64,000 nucleotides of DNA from Streptomyces regalis (GCF_001509475.1 NZ_LLZG01000198.1:18445-82444), one strand, 5' to 3'. Counted from the stretch's first letter, positions 17,277-26,506 are shown. Program-made: numbers and translations. Notes: a model not told the origin generated them from the sequence alone.

Positions 17277-18200
17277 CTACTGCTGACGCGCGGCCCGGCT
17301 TCGCCGGTACAGGAAGGCTCCGCCGACCAGCAGCGCCCCACTGCCGGCAATGCCTCCGACGATGGCTGCGGTGTTGGTGCCGGTCTCGGGCATCTTGGGG
17401 TGATCCGGCTTCGTGGGCGGTGTCTTGGACGGAGGTGTCGGCTCGGGCTTGTGGGGAGGCGGTGGCGTCTTGCTGGGCTCGGGTTCGGGCGAGTCGCCGT
17501 AGCAGGAGCCGTAGCCGCATTCATCCGGCTCCTCCTTGCCGTATCCGTGGTCCTTCGGCTCCTCCTTGCCGTAGCCGTAGCCACTCGACTCGTCCTCGCC
17601 GTAGCCGTAGCCCTGGTCGCTCGACTCGTCCTCGCCGTAGCCGTAACCGTGGTCCTTCGGCTTCTCCTTGCCGTAGCCGTGGTCGCTCGGCTTGTCCTTG
17701 CCGTAGCCGTGGCCGCTCGGCTTGTCCTTGCCGTAGCCGTGGTCGCTCGGCTTGTCCTTGCCGTAGCCGTGATCCTTCGGCTTCTCGTCGCCGTAGCCGT
17801 GGCCGTGGCCGCTCGGCTTGTCCTGGCCGTAGCCGTGGTCGCTCGGCTTGTCCTGGCCGTAGCCGTGGTCCTTCGGCTTGTCCTGGCCGTAGCCGGAGTC
17901 GCCATAGCCGGTGTCGTTTCCGGAAACGGGCTCCGGGTGATCCATCCCACTGAGCCTGTCATTCAGCTCATAGAATTTTTCACGCATCGTGCCGAATTTT
18001 TCCTGCATCTCGCCGAATTTGTCCTCCAGCCCCTCCGGCCCGTCCGAGTCCCATGGATCCGAACGGCCCGGCAGTGCAGCGGCGGAGTTCACCACCGTCC
18101 CGTGCATGCGTGGGGCCGCAGACGCCCATGTGCCGTATAGAGACAGGGTGCTGGTCGCGGCGGCGGCCACGATCAACCCCCTGGTCAGGGCCTGTCGCAT
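17277..18200 (-). CDS. Cell-wall-anchored repeat protein with MPETG sorting signal
   Basis: A 307-residue exported protein with four parts. First is a Sec signal peptide (MRQALTRGLIVAAAATSTLS, cleavage near ASAAP). Second is a short amphipathic, coiled-coil-like helix (LEDKFGEMQEKFGTMREKF). Third is about 13 imperfect repeats of the type HGYGKDKPSD. Fourth is a Pro/Lys/Thr spacer and a C-terminal sorting signal: MPETG, a hydrophobic helix and RRSRAARQQ. Sortases normally cut LPxTG or LAxTG, so MPETG is a variant. The ATG at 18200 was chosen because it gives a proper signal peptide. No sortase gene is nearby. The hydrophilic Tyr/Gly/Lys repeats suggest a wall-spanning stalk. Confidence 0.85.
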   Translation of the reverse strand: MRQALTRGLIVAAAATSTLSLYGTWASAAPRMHGTVVNSAAALPGRSDPWDSDGPEGLEDKFGEMQEKFGTMREKFYELNDRLSGMDHPEPVSGNDTGYGDSGYGQDKPKDHGYGQDKPSDHGYGQDKPSGHGHGYGDEKPKDHGYGKDKPSDHGYGKDKPSGHGYGKDKPSDHGYGKEKPKDHGYGYGEDESSDQGYGYGEDESSGYGYGKEEPKDHGYGKEEPDECGYGSCYGDSPEPEPSKTPPPPHKPEPTPPSKTPPTKPDHPKMPETGTNTAAIVGGIAGSGALLVGGAFLYRRSRAARQQ

Positions 18201-18473
18201 TCTCGTTGTCTTTCTCTCAGGCGGAATGGGGAATCCGACGTCGGTCATTGACGCGATCTTGTCGATTGCCGGAATTCGCAAGGTCATCGCAGGAGCCGTG
18301 ATGCCACATGTTCAAACTCGCCACGACCTGCAGACTATGAACGAGATATGGAGGTCTTAGAAACGGGACGCGTCGACGACCAGGGAATTCACCCGATCGC
18401 CCGTATGCGCGGGCGGCCCTGCCCCGGGGCGCTCCGGACCGTATGGACGATCGGGGCCCCTCCGGGCGGCGGG

Positions 18474-18479
18474 TAAACT
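18474..18479 (+). promoter_or_regulatory. -10 box of purB, probable leaderless promoter
   Basis: TAACT-type box TAAACT ends 8 nt before the GTG at 18488, the spacing expected when transcription starts at the start codon. No ribosome site is seen before the GTG, which agrees. Confidence 0.5.
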
Positions 18480-18487
18480 CCGTGCAC

Positions 18488-19930
18488 GTGACTTCTGCGC
18501 CCGCCAAGCCCCGCATCCCGAACGTCCTCGCCGGACGCTACGCCTCCACCGAGCTCGCCACGCTCTGGTCCCCCGAGCAGAAGGTGAAGTTGGAGCGGCA
18601 GCTCTGGCTCGCCGTGTTGCGGGCCCAGAAGGACCTCGGGATCGAGGTGCCGGACGCGGCGATCGCCGACTACGAGCGCGTCCTGGACACCGTCGATCTG
18701 GCCTCCATCGCCGAGCGCGAGAAGGTCACACGGCACGACGTGAAGGCGCGGATCGAGGAGTTCAACGACCTCGCCGGGCACGAGCACGTACACAAGGGCA
18801 TGACGTCCCGCGACCTCACGGAGAACGTCGAGCAGCTGCAGATCCGGCTCTCGCTGGAGCTGATGCGCGACCGCACGGTTGCCGTCCTGGCCCGCCTCGG
18901 CAAGCTGGCCGGCGAGTACGGCGAGCTGGTCATGGCCGGCCGCTCGCACAACGTCGCCGCGCAGGCCACGACGCTGGGCAAGCGCTTCGCGACCGCCGCC
19001 GACGAGCTGCTCGTCGCGTACGGCCGGGTCGAGGAGTTGCTCGGCCGCTACCCGCTGCGCGGCATCAAGGGCCCGGTGGGCACGGCTCAGGACATGCTGG
19101 ACCTGCTCGGCGGGGACGCGTCGAAGCTGGCGGACCTGGAGGGCCGGATCGCCGGGCACCTGGGCTTCTCGCAGGCGTTCACCTCGGTCGGCCAGGTCTA
19201 CCCGCGCTCGCTCGACTACGAGGTCGTGACCGCGCTGGTGCAGCTGGCGGCGGCACCGTCCTCGCTGGCGAAGACGATCCGGCTGATGGCCGGGCACGAG
19301 CTGGTGACCGAGGGCTTCAAGCCGGGCCAGGTCGGCTCCTCCGCGATGCCGCACAAGATGAACACCCGCTCCTGCGAGCGCGTCAACGGCCTCATGGTGA
19401 TCCTGCGCGGCTACGCCTCGATGACCGGCGAGCTGGCGGGCGACCAGTGGAACGAGGGCGACGTGTCCTGCTCGGTGGTGCGCCGGGTCGCGCTGCCGGA
19501 CGCGTTCTTCGCGCTGGACGGGCTGCTGGAGACGTTCCTGACGGTGCTCGACGAGTTCGGTGCCTTCCCGGCGGTCGTGGCGCGTGAGCTGGACCGTTAC
19601 CTGCCGTTCCTCGCCACCACCAAGGTGCTGATGGGCGCGGTGCGCGCGGGCGTGGGCCGTGAGCTGGCGCACGAGGCGATCAAGGAGAACGCCGTCGCCT
19701 CCGCGCTGGCGATGCGCGAGCAGGGCGCCGAGCGCAACGAGCTGCTCGACAAGCTGGCCGCCGACGAGCGCATCCCGCTCGACCGCGACCAGCTGGACGC
19801 GCTGATGGCCGACAAGCTGTCCTTCACGGGCGCCGCGGCCGACCAGGTCGGCCTCGTGGTGGGCCGCATCGAGGAGATCGTGAAGCAGCGCCCCGAGGCC
19901 GCGGGATACACGCCCGGGGCGATCCTCTGA
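18488..19930 (+). CDS. purB: Adenylosuccinate lyase
   Basis: A 480-residue fumarase/aspartase superfamily enzyme that acts twice in purine synthesis, cleaving SAICAR and adenylosuccinate. The signature GSSAMPHKMN (catalytic Ser loop) is present, as are HKGMTSRDLTENVEQ and GRSHNVAAQATTLG with the catalytic His. A longer frame opens at 18443, but the GTG at 18488 gives the family start TSAPAKPRIPNVLAGRYAS. It also sits 8 nt after a -10 box, which suggests a leaderless mRNA. Confidence 0.97.
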   Translation: MTSAPAKPRIPNVLAGRYASTELATLWSPEQKVKLERQLWLAVLRAQKDLGIEVPDAAIADYERVLDTVDLASIAEREKVTRHDVKARIEEFNDLAGHEHVHKGMTSRDLTENVEQLQIRLSLELMRDRTVAVLARLGKLAGEYGELVMAGRSHNVAAQATTLGKRFATAADELLVAYGRVEELLGRYPLRGIKGPVGTAQDMLDLLGGDASKLADLEGRIAGHLGFSQAFTSVGQVYPRSLDYEVVTALVQLAAAPSSLAKTIRLMAGHELVTEGFKPGQVGSSAMPHKMNTRSCERVNGLMVILRGYASMTGELAGDQWNEGDVSCSVVRRVALPDAFFALDGLLETFLTVLDEFGAFPAVVARELDRYLPFLATTKVLMGAVRAGVGRELAHEAIKENAVASALAMREQGAERNELLDKLAADERIPLDRDQLDALMADKLSFTGAAADQVGLVVGRIEEIVKQRPEAAGYTPGAIL

Positions 19931-19950
19931 CGCGCTTCACCGCCGAGGAG

Positions 19951-20472
19951 TTGGAGACCGCTCGCGACCGTCTGGTGCCGGACGTGATCGCGGACGGTCT
20001 CCATGTCCTGTTCTGCGGCATCAACCCTGGTCTGATGACGGCGGCGACGGGTCATCACTTCGCCCGCCCCGGCAACCGCTTCTGGCCGGTCCTTCATCTG
20101 TCCGGGTTCACGCCGAGGCTCATGAAACCGTCGGAGCAGGGCGAGTTGCTGTCCTTCGGGCTCGGCATCACCAACGTCGTCGCCCGGGCCACCGCGCGGG
20201 CCGACGAGCTGAGCGCCGAGGAGTACCGCGAGGGCGGCCGGCTGCTGGCGACGAAGGTGGCGCGGCTGCGGCCGCGTTGGCTGGCCGTCGTGGGGGTCAC
20301 CGCGTATCGGTCCGCGTTCGACGACCGCAAGGCCCAGGTGGGACCGCAGGAGCGGGTGATCGGGGACACGCGCGTGTGGGTGCTGCCGAATCCGAGCGGG
20401 CTGAACGCGCATTGGACGGCGCAGACGATGGCGGAGGAGTTCGCGCGGTTGCGGGTGGCGGCGGAGGCCTGA
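19951..20472 (+). CDS. mug: Mismatch-specific uracil-DNA glycosylase
   Basis: A 173-residue UDG family 2 (MUG/TDG) enzyme that removes uracil or ethenocytosine from G mismatches. The FCGINPGL motif (catalytic Asn) and the NPSGLNAHW intercalation loop are both present. The TTG at 19951 has no well-spaced ribosome site. The frame stays open to a CTG at 19927 that overlaps the purB stop and would add LTRFTAEE, which looks family-like. Coupled initiation at that CTG is possible. It is probably co-transcribed with purB. Confidence 0.9.
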   Translation: METARDRLVPDVIADGLHVLFCGINPGLMTAATGHHFARPGNRFWPVLHLSGFTPRLMKPSEQGELLSFGLGITNVVARATARADELSAEEYREGGRLLATKVARLRPRWLAVVGVTAYRSAFDDRKAQVGPQERVIGDTRVWVLPNPSGLNAHWTAQTMAEEFARLRVAAEA

Positions 20473-20475
20473 GGG

Positions 20476-20660
20476 TCAGACCGGGTCGATGTCCGTGACG
20501 GCAACGAACAGCCGAGGCTGGTTCTCGTCGTCCCGGTCCGCCACCGCCAGGGTGACCCAGCGTCCGGTGCCGCCCGGCTGCCTCGTAGGCGTGGCAATCG
20601 TCCGCCTCCGGCCACTCACGCTGTGATCCAGTAAACCGGCCCCCACTGACAATTGGCTGG
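20476..20660 (-). pseudogene. C-terminal remnant of an unknown protein, frameshifted
   Basis: One minus frame ends in GRWVTLAVADRDDENQPRLF and VAVTDIDPV before a TGA at 20476-20478. The neighbouring frame upstream reads EWPEADDCHAYEAAG. The two join naturally if one G is removed from a GGG run near 20579 (DDCHAYEAAG-GTGRWV). So this looks like the last 50 residues of a gene, with a one-base insertion and the N-terminal part gone. I do not recognise the family. Confidence 0.5.
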
Positions 20661-20693
20661 GCGTCAGTCGGCAATTGGCTGGGTGTCAGTCGC
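20650..20693. repeat. Tandem 22-bp repeat
   Basis: CAATTGGCTGGGCGTCAGTC followed 22 bp later by CAATTGGCTGGGTGTCAGTC, one mismatch. It lies between the remnant at 20.5 kb and the ABC permease stop, near the breakpoint of the truncated gene. Confidence 0.6.
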
Positions 20694-20700
20694 CCTGGGG

Positions 20701-21426
20701 TCAGGCGTCCCGTCGCCGTACGCTCCACGCTCCCGCCAGCAACGCAGCCGCCGTCCACAGAGCCGTCACTGCCAATCCCGACCAGGGCCCAAGGGTGCCG
20801 TCGTACGTCTGATACATGACGATCTGGCCGGCCTTGTCGGGCAGGAAGTCCGCGACGGTGCCCGCGGCGTCGCCGATCACGAACGACACCACGAGGATGA
20901 ACGGGATCAGGAGGGAGAGGGTGGCCACGCCGCTGCGCAGCAGGGCGGTGAGGCCCGCCGCGAACAGGGCGATCAGCATGAGGTAGATCCCGCAGCCCAG
21001 GACCGCATGCACCTGTTCGGCGACCGTGAGCTCCCGCGCCACGGAGCCGAGTCCCGCGCGTGCCACGACGAGCGCCGTGACGGCGGTGATCAGTCCGACG
21101 AGCAGGGCCGGGACGGCGATGGCCGTCACCTTGGCGGCGAACCACCGTCCGCGCTGCGGAACCGCTGCGAGCGTCTGCCGGAGCGCACCCCCGTGGTACT
21201 CCGACGACACGGCCATCGCCCCGAACGAGATGGCCGCGATCTGCCCCGGCAGGACCCCGGACAGCGCCGTGAAGAGCGGGTCGAACTCCGGGTCGGAGCT
21301 GCCGTCGGTGCCGGCCAGCGCGGAGAACGACGTGGTCACGGCGAACAGCGCCAGCAGCGCTCCCGGCAGCGAGCGGAGGGTACGGATCTTGAGCCACTCC
21401 GAGTGGAGTACGGGTGCGAATGCCAT
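20701..21426 (-). CDS. ABC transporter permease (ABC-2 type)
   Basis: A 241-residue membrane protein with about six transmembrane segments. It starts HSEWLKIRTLRSLPGALLAL, a typical opening for ABC-2 permeases of the ABC transporter/bacitracin-export type. EYHGGALRQTLAAVPQR forms the conserved cytoplasmic coupling loop. It lies 3 nt after the ATPase gene (both minus strand). With the divergent histidine kinase and response regulator it probably forms a signal-controlled export or resistance unit. Confidence 0.9.
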   Translation of the reverse strand: MAFAPVLHSEWLKIRTLRSLPGALLALFAVTTSFSALAGTDGSSDPEFDPLFTALSGVLPGQIAAISFGAMAVSSEYHGGALRQTLAAVPQRGRWFAAKVTAIAVPALLVGLITAVTALVVARAGLGSVARELTVAEQVHAVLGCGIYLMLIALFAAGLTALLRSGVATLSLLIPFILVVSFVIGDAAGTVADFLPDKAGQIVMYQTYDGTLGPWSGLAVTALWTAAALLAGAWSVRRRDA

Positions 21427-21429
21427 GGT

Positions 21430-22350
21430 TCAGGCCTCCTGGGGCTGTGCGGTGAACTCGGCCTCGGTCGAGGTCAGATCGAGATAGGCCTGCTCCAATG
21501 TGCCTTCCTCCGCGGCGAGTTCGAGGACGGGGATGCCTGCCTGGGAGATCAGGCGGCCGATGTCGTCCACGCGCGCGTGGTGCACGGTCCAGTGCCCGTC
21601 CTCGTGCTGGACGGCATCGTGACCATGTCGGGCGAGGACGGTCTTGAGGGCGGTGGCGTCCGGGGTGCGGATGCGGACGCGGGGTTCCACGCGCGCGTGG
21701 ATGAACTCCCGCATCGGGGTGTCGGCCAGCAGGCGTCCCCGGCCGAGGACCACGAGGTGGTCGGCGAAGGACGCGGTCTCGTTCATGAGGTGGCTGGAGA
21801 CCAGGACCGTGCGCCCCTCCCCCGCGAGGCGACGCAGCAACCCGCGTATCCAGATGATGCCTTCGGGGTCGAGGCCGTTGGACGGCTCGTCGAGCATGAC
21901 GACCTCTGGGTCGCCGAGGAGGGCGGCGGCGATGCCGAGCCGCTGGCGCATGCCCAGGGAGTACGTCTTCACCCGGCGCCGCGCCACCGACGCGAGCCCC
22001 GTCTCCTCCAGCACCTCGTCGACCCTGCGGTTCGGGATGCGGTTGCTCGCGGCCAGCACGCACAGATGGTCGCGAGCGGTGCGGGAGCCGTGCGCGGCCC
22101 GGGCGTCGAGCAACGCGCCCACGTGGCGCAGGGGTTCGTGGAGCGTCGCGTAGGCTCGGCCGCCGACCGCGGCGGTTCCGGAGGTCGGCCGGTCGAGGCC
22201 GAGCACGAGCCGCATGGTGGTGGACTTCCCGGCGCCGTTGGGCCCGAGGAAGCCGGTGACGCGGCCGGGCTCGACGCGGAAGGTGAGCTGGTCCACGGCC
22301 CGGCGGGCGCCGTACTCCTTGGTGAGGTCTTGGACGTCGATACTGGTCAT
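21430..22350 (-). CDS. ABC transporter ATP-binding protein
   Basis: A 306-residue ATPase of the CcmA/BcrA type. Walker A is GPNGAGKST, the signature is YSLGMRQRLGIA, and Walker B is VVMLDEPSNGLDPEG, with the H-loop SSHLMNE. The C-terminal 90 residues form the usual accessory domain. The ATG at 22350 starts MTSIDVQDLTKEYG. It is divergent from the histidine kinase at 22459, with a 108-bp shared promoter region. Its CDS contains two copies of CCACGCGCGCGTGG, 120 bp apart. Confidence 0.93.
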   Translation of the reverse strand: MTSIDVQDLTKEYGARRAVDQLTFRVEPGRVTGFLGPNGAGKSTTMRLVLGLDRPTSGTAAVGGRAYATLHEPLRHVGALLDARAAHGSRTARDHLCVLAASNRIPNRRVDEVLEETGLASVARRRVKTYSLGMRQRLGIAAALLGDPEVVMLDEPSNGLDPEGIIWIRGLLRRLAGEGRTVLVSSHLMNETASFADHLVVLGRGRLLADTPMREFIHARVEPRVRIRTPDATALKTVLARHGHDAVQHEDGHWTVHHARVDDIGRLISQAGIPVLELAAEEGTLEQAYLDLTSTEAEFTAQPQEA

Positions 22351-22458
22351 GGCAGCAGCCTGGCCGTTCGTGACGGGTCGGGGACTCCCCCGCGCGAGGA
22401 GTTCGTCTCCCCCGTGCGGGGGAGGTCCGTTGTCAGTGGTGGCTGGCACGATGACGAA

Positions 22459-23628
22459 ATGGTCCGCTTGCTGCGCCCGTTCGGCCGGGCGGTGACGTAC
22501 ACACGATTGCTGCATCTGTTCATCGCCATCGTGTGGCCGTCGATGCTGCTGTTCATCCAGGAGGCGTGGTGGACCTGGGCGCTGGCGGCCGTGCTGCTCG
22601 CCCCCGCCGGGCTGGTGCCCGCGATGCGCACCGTGGAGGGGATGCAGGCAAGGCTGCTGCTGACCGGTCACCGGCACGACAGCGCGAGCACCGACATCGT
22701 CGTCGCACCGTCTGTCTCTTGGAGCGACCGGGGGCGGCTCGTCGTGTGGCTGGAGGCGCGGCTCCTGCTCGGCTGTGCCACCTCGATGTTCATCGTCCAA
22801 CTGCTGCTCGCCTCAGTGGACTTGGTGTCGTCGGCGTTCGGCCGCGAGGTCGAGGAGGGCGTGCTGCTCTTCCTCGACGGTCACCACTGGTGGCATGTCC
22901 TGCTCGCGCCCTTGTCGCTGGGCGTGCTGGCGCTGACCGTGGTCGGCTCGGGCCTGCTCATCACCGCGCTCGCCCACCGTCTCCTGGGCCCTTCCCCCGC
23001 CGAGCGCCTCGCTGCCATGGAGGAGCGCACCGAGCAACTCCTGGAACGCACCCGCATCGCCCGCGAACTGCACGACTCGATCGGCCATGCCCTGACCGTG
23101 GCCGTGGTGCAGGCGGGTGCCGCGCGCGCGGCGGGCAACCCCGCCTTCACGGACCGGGCCTTGGACGCCATCGAGGAGACCGGCCGGGCCGCGCTGGAGG
23201 ACCTGGAGCGGGTCCTCGGCATCCTGCGCGAGTCCGAGCGGCCGGTCAGCAGCAGGCCGACACTCACGGACGCCGACCGGCTGCTGGAGTCCGCACGTAC
23301 CTCCGGCGCGAAGGTCGACGTCGACATGACCGGACCCTTGGAGACAGTGCCGGGCCCTGTCTCCCGGGAGGGCTACCGCATCCTCCAGGAGTCGCTGACC
23401 AATGTGCTGCGGCACGCGGGCTCCGTCCCGGTGCGGATCCGCATCGAGGTCACGGACGGCACCCTCGTCATGGAGGTCCGCAATCCGCTCACCACCGACA
23501 TACCCGGGCCCGGCAGAGGCAGCGGCTTGCGCGGCATACGCGAGCGCGCGGCCCTGCTGGGCGGACGGGCGCGGACCGGCCCCGACGAAGGGGACTGGCA
23601 GGTACATGTTGAGCTGCCGCTGAGTTGA
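22459..23628 (+). CDS. Sensor histidine kinase (NarL/DesK type)
   Basis: A 389-residue kinase with an N-terminal membrane part of about four helices (residues 15-175). Next is the HisKA_3 dimerisation helix with the phospho-accepting His205 in [12 protein letters not shown]. The HATPase domain has [12 protein letters not shown] (N box) and [18 protein letters not shown] (G box). The ATG at 22459 follows the divergent ABC ATPase, so the pair likely controls that exporter. The response regulator starts 14 nt after the stop. Confidence 0.92.
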   Translation: MVRLLRPFGRAVTYTRLLHLFIAIVWPSMLLFIQEAWWTWALAAVLLAPAGLVPAMRTVEGMQARLLLTGHRHDSASTDIVVAPSVSWSDRGRLVVWLEARLLLGCATSMFIVQLLLASVDLVSSAFGREVEEGVLLFLDGHHWWHVLLAPLSLGVLALTVVGSGLLITALAHRLLGPSPAERLAAMEERTEQLLERTRIARELHDSIGHALTVAVVQAGAARAAGNPAFTDRALDAIEETGRAALEDLERVLGILRESERPVSSRPTLTDADRLLESARTSGAKVDVDMTGPLETVPGPVSREGYRILQESLTNVLRHAGSVPVRIRIEVTDGTLVMEVRNPLTTDIPGPGRGSGLRGIRERAALLGGRARTGPDEGDWQVHVELPLS

Positions 23629-23642
23629 TCTACGCTGGCCGG

Positions 23643-24305
23643 ATGCCGGTCACCGTTCTCCTAGTCGACGACGAACCCCTCGTACGCGCCGGTCTGCGGG
23701 CCGTGTTGGAGGCGCAGCCCGATATCGAGGTCGTCGGGGAGGCGGCCGACGGGGCGGCGGTGATTCCGCTCGTGCGGCAGCTGCGGCCCGACGTGGTCGC
23801 CATGGACGTGCGGATGCCGCTGCTGGACGGGATCGAGGCCACGCGCGCGGTGCTGCGCACGGTGGACGAGCCACCGAAGATCGTCGTCGTCACGACCTTC
23901 GAGAACGACGAGTACGTGTACGAGGCGCTGAGGGCCGGTGCCGACGGGTTCCTGCTGAAGCGGGCCCGGCCGGCCGAGATCGTGCACGCGGTGCGGCTGG
24001 TCGCCGAGGGCGAGTCGCTGCTGTTCCCCGCCTCGGTGCGGCAGCTCGCCGCGCAGTACGGCGACGACGGAGGGAACCGGGCGGCGCGCGCCGTACTGGA
24101 GCGGGCCCGGCTCACCGAGCGGGAGGCCGAGGTGCTGCGGCTGATGGCGCGCGGTCTGTCGAACGCGGAGATCGCCGCCCGGCTGGTCGTCGGCACGGAG
24201 ACGGTGAAGTCGCATGTGAGTGCCGTCCTGGCCAAGCTCGGGGCGCGGGATCGCACACAGGCGGTGATCACGGCGTACGAGTCGGGGTTCGTGGCGCCGG
24301 GGTGA
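23643..24305 (+). CDS. Response regulator, NarL/LuxR type
   Basis: A 220-residue partner of the kinase. The receiver domain has acidic pocket DDE at 9-11, phospho-acceptor Asp55 in [13 protein letters not shown], and the conserved Lys in [10 protein letters not shown]. The C-terminal GerE/LuxR helix-turn-helix is [20 protein letters not shown]. The ATG at 23643 gives the family start [17 protein letters not shown]. It likely activates the divergent ABC genes. Confidence 0.94.
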   Translation: MPVTVLLVDDEPLVRAGLRAVLEAQPDIEVVGEAADGAAVIPLVRQLRPDVVAMDVRMPLLDGIEATRAVLRTVDEPPKIVVVTTFENDEYVYEALRAGADGFLLKRARPAEIVHAVRLVAEGESLLFPASVRQLAAQYGDDGGNRAARAVLERARLTEREAEVLRLMARGLSNAEIAARLVVGTETVKSHVSAVLAKLGARDRTQAVITAYESGFVAPG

Positions 24306-24479
24306 TCCGGGCGGGCGGGGTGATCCGGGCAGGCGAGCTGACGCGGCGCGGCCCGACGGCCCGTCCGGTGGTTTCCGCAAACGGACCGGTCAGTAGGCCG
24401 GCGGGTGCCCACCCCTCGCCCGCGTCCGTCCCGGCGAGTACCATCCGCCCAACATGCGCACGAGCTGGGAGGACGGACG

Positions 24480-25637
24480 TTGGGGCGGCTGACCGGCGGG
24501 GATCCCTCGCTGCTGCGAAGGATCAATTCCGCGGTGGTGCTGCACGCGCTGCGTGCCACGGACGCCGCGACGCTGACGGAGATCACCCGGGTCACCGGGT
24601 TGTCCCGCCCGACCGTCGAGGGCGTCGTCGAGGGCCTCATCGAGGCGGGTTACGTCGTCGAGAAGGCAGCCGACGAGAGTGTCGTCCGGCGGCAGGGGCG
24701 GCCCGCGCGGCGGTTCCGGTTCCGGGCCGAGGCCGGTCATCTGCTGGGCGTGGACATCGGGTCCCATCGGGTCGCCGCGCTCCTCGCCGACCTGGACGGC
24801 CGGGTGCTCGGCTCCATCGCGAAGGACGTCGACGAGACGGCTCCGGCCGACGAGCGGCTCGAGCGGCTGCGTACGGCGGTCGCCGAACTGCTGCGCCGGG
24901 CCGGTGTCGCACGCGGCTCGCTGCGGGCCGTGGGAGTCGCGACGCCGGGCATCGTCGAGGCGGACGGCACCGTGCGGCTGGGCGCCGCGCTGCCCGAGTG
25001 GACGGGGCTGCGGCTGGGCGAGCGGCTGAGCCGGTCCTTCAAGTGCCCCGTCCTGGTGGAGAACGACGCCAACGCGGCGGCGGTCGCCGAGCACTGGAAG
25101 GGATCGGCCGCCGAGTCCGACGACGTGGTGTTCGTGCTGGCCGGGCTGAGCCCGGGCGCCGGTTCGCTGATCGGCGGGAAGTTGCACCGAGGGTTCGGCG
25201 GGGCGGCCGGCGAGATCGGCGCGTTGCATCTGCTGGGCCGTGAGGCGACTCCGGAGACCCTGCTGTCCACCACGGACGAGCCCCTGCGGCCCCTCGACGA
25301 GCACGCCGTGGCCGAGGTCTTCGCGCAGGCCCGGAAGGGCGACCAGCAGGCCCTCGCGGCCGTCGACCGCTTCATCCAGCGCCTCGTCCACGACGTGGCC
25401 GCCCTCGTCCTCGCTCTCGACCCCGAGCTGGTCGTCATCGGCGGCTGGGCGGCCGGCCTGGACGGCGTACTGGAGCCGCTGCGGCGCGAGCTGGCCCGTT
25501 ACTGCCTGCGGCCGCCGAAGGTGGCCCTGTCGCTCCTCGGCGAGGCGGCGGTGGCGACGGGCGCGCTGCGGCTCGCTCTGGACCATGTCGAGGAGCAGCT
25601 GTTCGCGGTGGAGGGGACGGTGACGGGGCGTCGCTGA
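24480..25637 (+). CDS. ROK-family transcriptional regulator
   Basis: A protein of about 385 residues. The N-terminal winged helix is RRINSAVVLHALRATDAATL and TGLSRPTVEGVVEGLIEAGY. The ROK sugar-kinase-like domain follows (LLGVDIGSHRVAAL, VENDANAAAVAEHW, GGAAGEIGAL). The zinc-binding CxCGxxGCxE motif of ROK kinases is absent, as in several regulators of this family. The TTG at 24480 has GGGAGG upstream; a longer start at 24405 is possible. Probably a sugar-responsive repressor. A terminator hairpin follows. Confidence 0.9.
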   Translation: MGRLTGGDPSLLRRINSAVVLHALRATDAATLTEITRVTGLSRPTVEGVVEGLIEAGYVVEKAADESVVRRQGRPARRFRFRAEAGHLLGVDIGSHRVAALLADLDGRVLGSIAKDVDETAPADERLERLRTAVAELLRRAGVARGSLRAVGVATPGIVEADGTVRLGAALPEWTGLRLGERLSRSFKCPVLVENDANAAAVAEHWKGSAAESDDVVFVLAGLSPGAGSLIGGKLHRGFGGAAGEIGALHLLGREATPETLLSTTDEPLRPLDEHAVAEVFAQARKGDQQALAAVDRFIQRLVHDVAALVLALDPELVVIGGWAAGLDGVLEPLRRELARYCLRPPKVALSLLGEAAVATGALRLALDHVEEQLFAVEGTVTGRR

Positions 25638-25696
25638 CCCTCAGCGGTGGGTGCCGGTTCGCCCCGGTGCAGTGCCAGGTGCGCTGGTGAACGCGT

Positions 25697-25723
25697 CGCG
25701 CCCCGGAGGGGATCCGGGGCGCG
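25697..25723. terminator. Terminator between convergent ROK and GntR genes
   Basis: An 11-bp perfect stem CGCGCCCCGGA / TCCGGGGCGCG with a 5-nt loop GGGGA. It lies between the ROK stop (25637) and the GntR stop (25745), and can act in both directions. Confidence 0.8.
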
Positions 25724-25744
25724 AGGCATGTGTCGGTACGGCGG

Positions 25745-26506
25745 TCAGGACGCCCGGCGTTCCGGGTCCTGGTGGATCTCGACGCCGCCGGAGTCGCCGA
25801 AGGTCAGCCGGCACGTATCCGCCCGGTACGTGGCGACGGAGAGCGCCGCGGTGCGGCCCTCGGCGATGTAGCGGGTGGTCACGACGAGGACGGGCGCCCC
25901 CGGCAGACGGTCCAGCTCCTTGGCGTCGTCCGCGCGGGCCGAGCCCAGCTCGACGGCGTTCTCCTGGCCCTCCAGTTCCCGGCGCTGCAGCTCGCGCAGC
26001 ACGGCACGCGCGCGTGCCGCTCCGGACGGGGTGTCGATGGCGGTGAGGTCGGGCACCGACGACTGCGGGATGTAGAGCAGTTCGGCGGCGACGGGCTGCC
26101 CGTGTGTCACGCGCGAGCGGCGCACGATGTGCACGGCCTCGTCCCGGCCGGTCTCCAGAGCGTCGGCGACGGACGCGGGCGGAACCGCCAGTGTGCAGTC
26201 CGCGGGCTGCCAGACGTCGTCGGCCGCACCCGGCCAGGCGTGCTGCTCGGTGCCGACGGCCACGCCCACGCGCGGCGGCGCGACGGTCGTACCGACACCG
26301 CGGCGGCGCTGCAGCCTGCCTTCCAGTTCGAGCTGTTCCAGTGCCTGGCGGAGCGTGGCCCGGGCGACGCCGAAGCGGGCGGCCAGGTCGCGCTCGTTGG
26401 GCAGGATCTCGCCAACGGAGAACTCGGATTCCAGTGCCTCAGTGAGCACGGTCCTCAGGTGCCAGTACTTCGGTTCCGGCACCGATTCCAGCTGCGTGGT
26501 CCCCAC
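25745..26506 (-). CDS. GntR-family regulator with UTRA effector domain
   Basis: A 253-residue regulator. The N-terminal winged helix is PNERDLAARFGVARATLRQA, followed by LELEGRLQRRRGVGT. The UTRA domain (HutC/DasR type) contains VHIVRRSRVTHGQPVAAELLY and LVVTTRYIAEGRTAALSVA. DasR-like proteins of this type sense amino-sugar phosphates, but the ligand here is unknown. The GTG at 26506 has GGAGG 7 nt upstream. A palindrome overlapping its -35 box (26604-26617) suggests autoregulation. The gene contains the 16-bp palindrome GGCACGCGCGCGTGCC. Confidence 0.9.
   Translation of the reverse strand: MGTTQLESVPEPKYWHLRTVLTEALESEFSVGEILPNERDLAARFGVARATLRQALEQLELEGRLQRRRGVGTTVAPPRVGVAVGTEQHAWPGAADDVWQPADCTLAVPPASVADALETGRDEAVHIVRRSRVTHGQPVAAELLYIPQSSVPDLTAIDTPSGAARARAVLRELQRRELEGQENAVELGSARADDAKELDRLPGAPVLVVTTRYIAEGRTAALSVATYRADTCRLTFGDSGGVEIHQDPERRAS

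Noticed and set aside
17540-17930. Regular 30-nt repeats that could suggest a CRISPR array
   Set aside because: They are in-frame coding repeats (HGYGKDKPSD) without unique spacers or cas genes nearby.
24306-24479. Possible terminator in the response regulator-ROK gap
   Set aside because: Several GC-rich partial inverted repeats exist, but none forms a clean stem.
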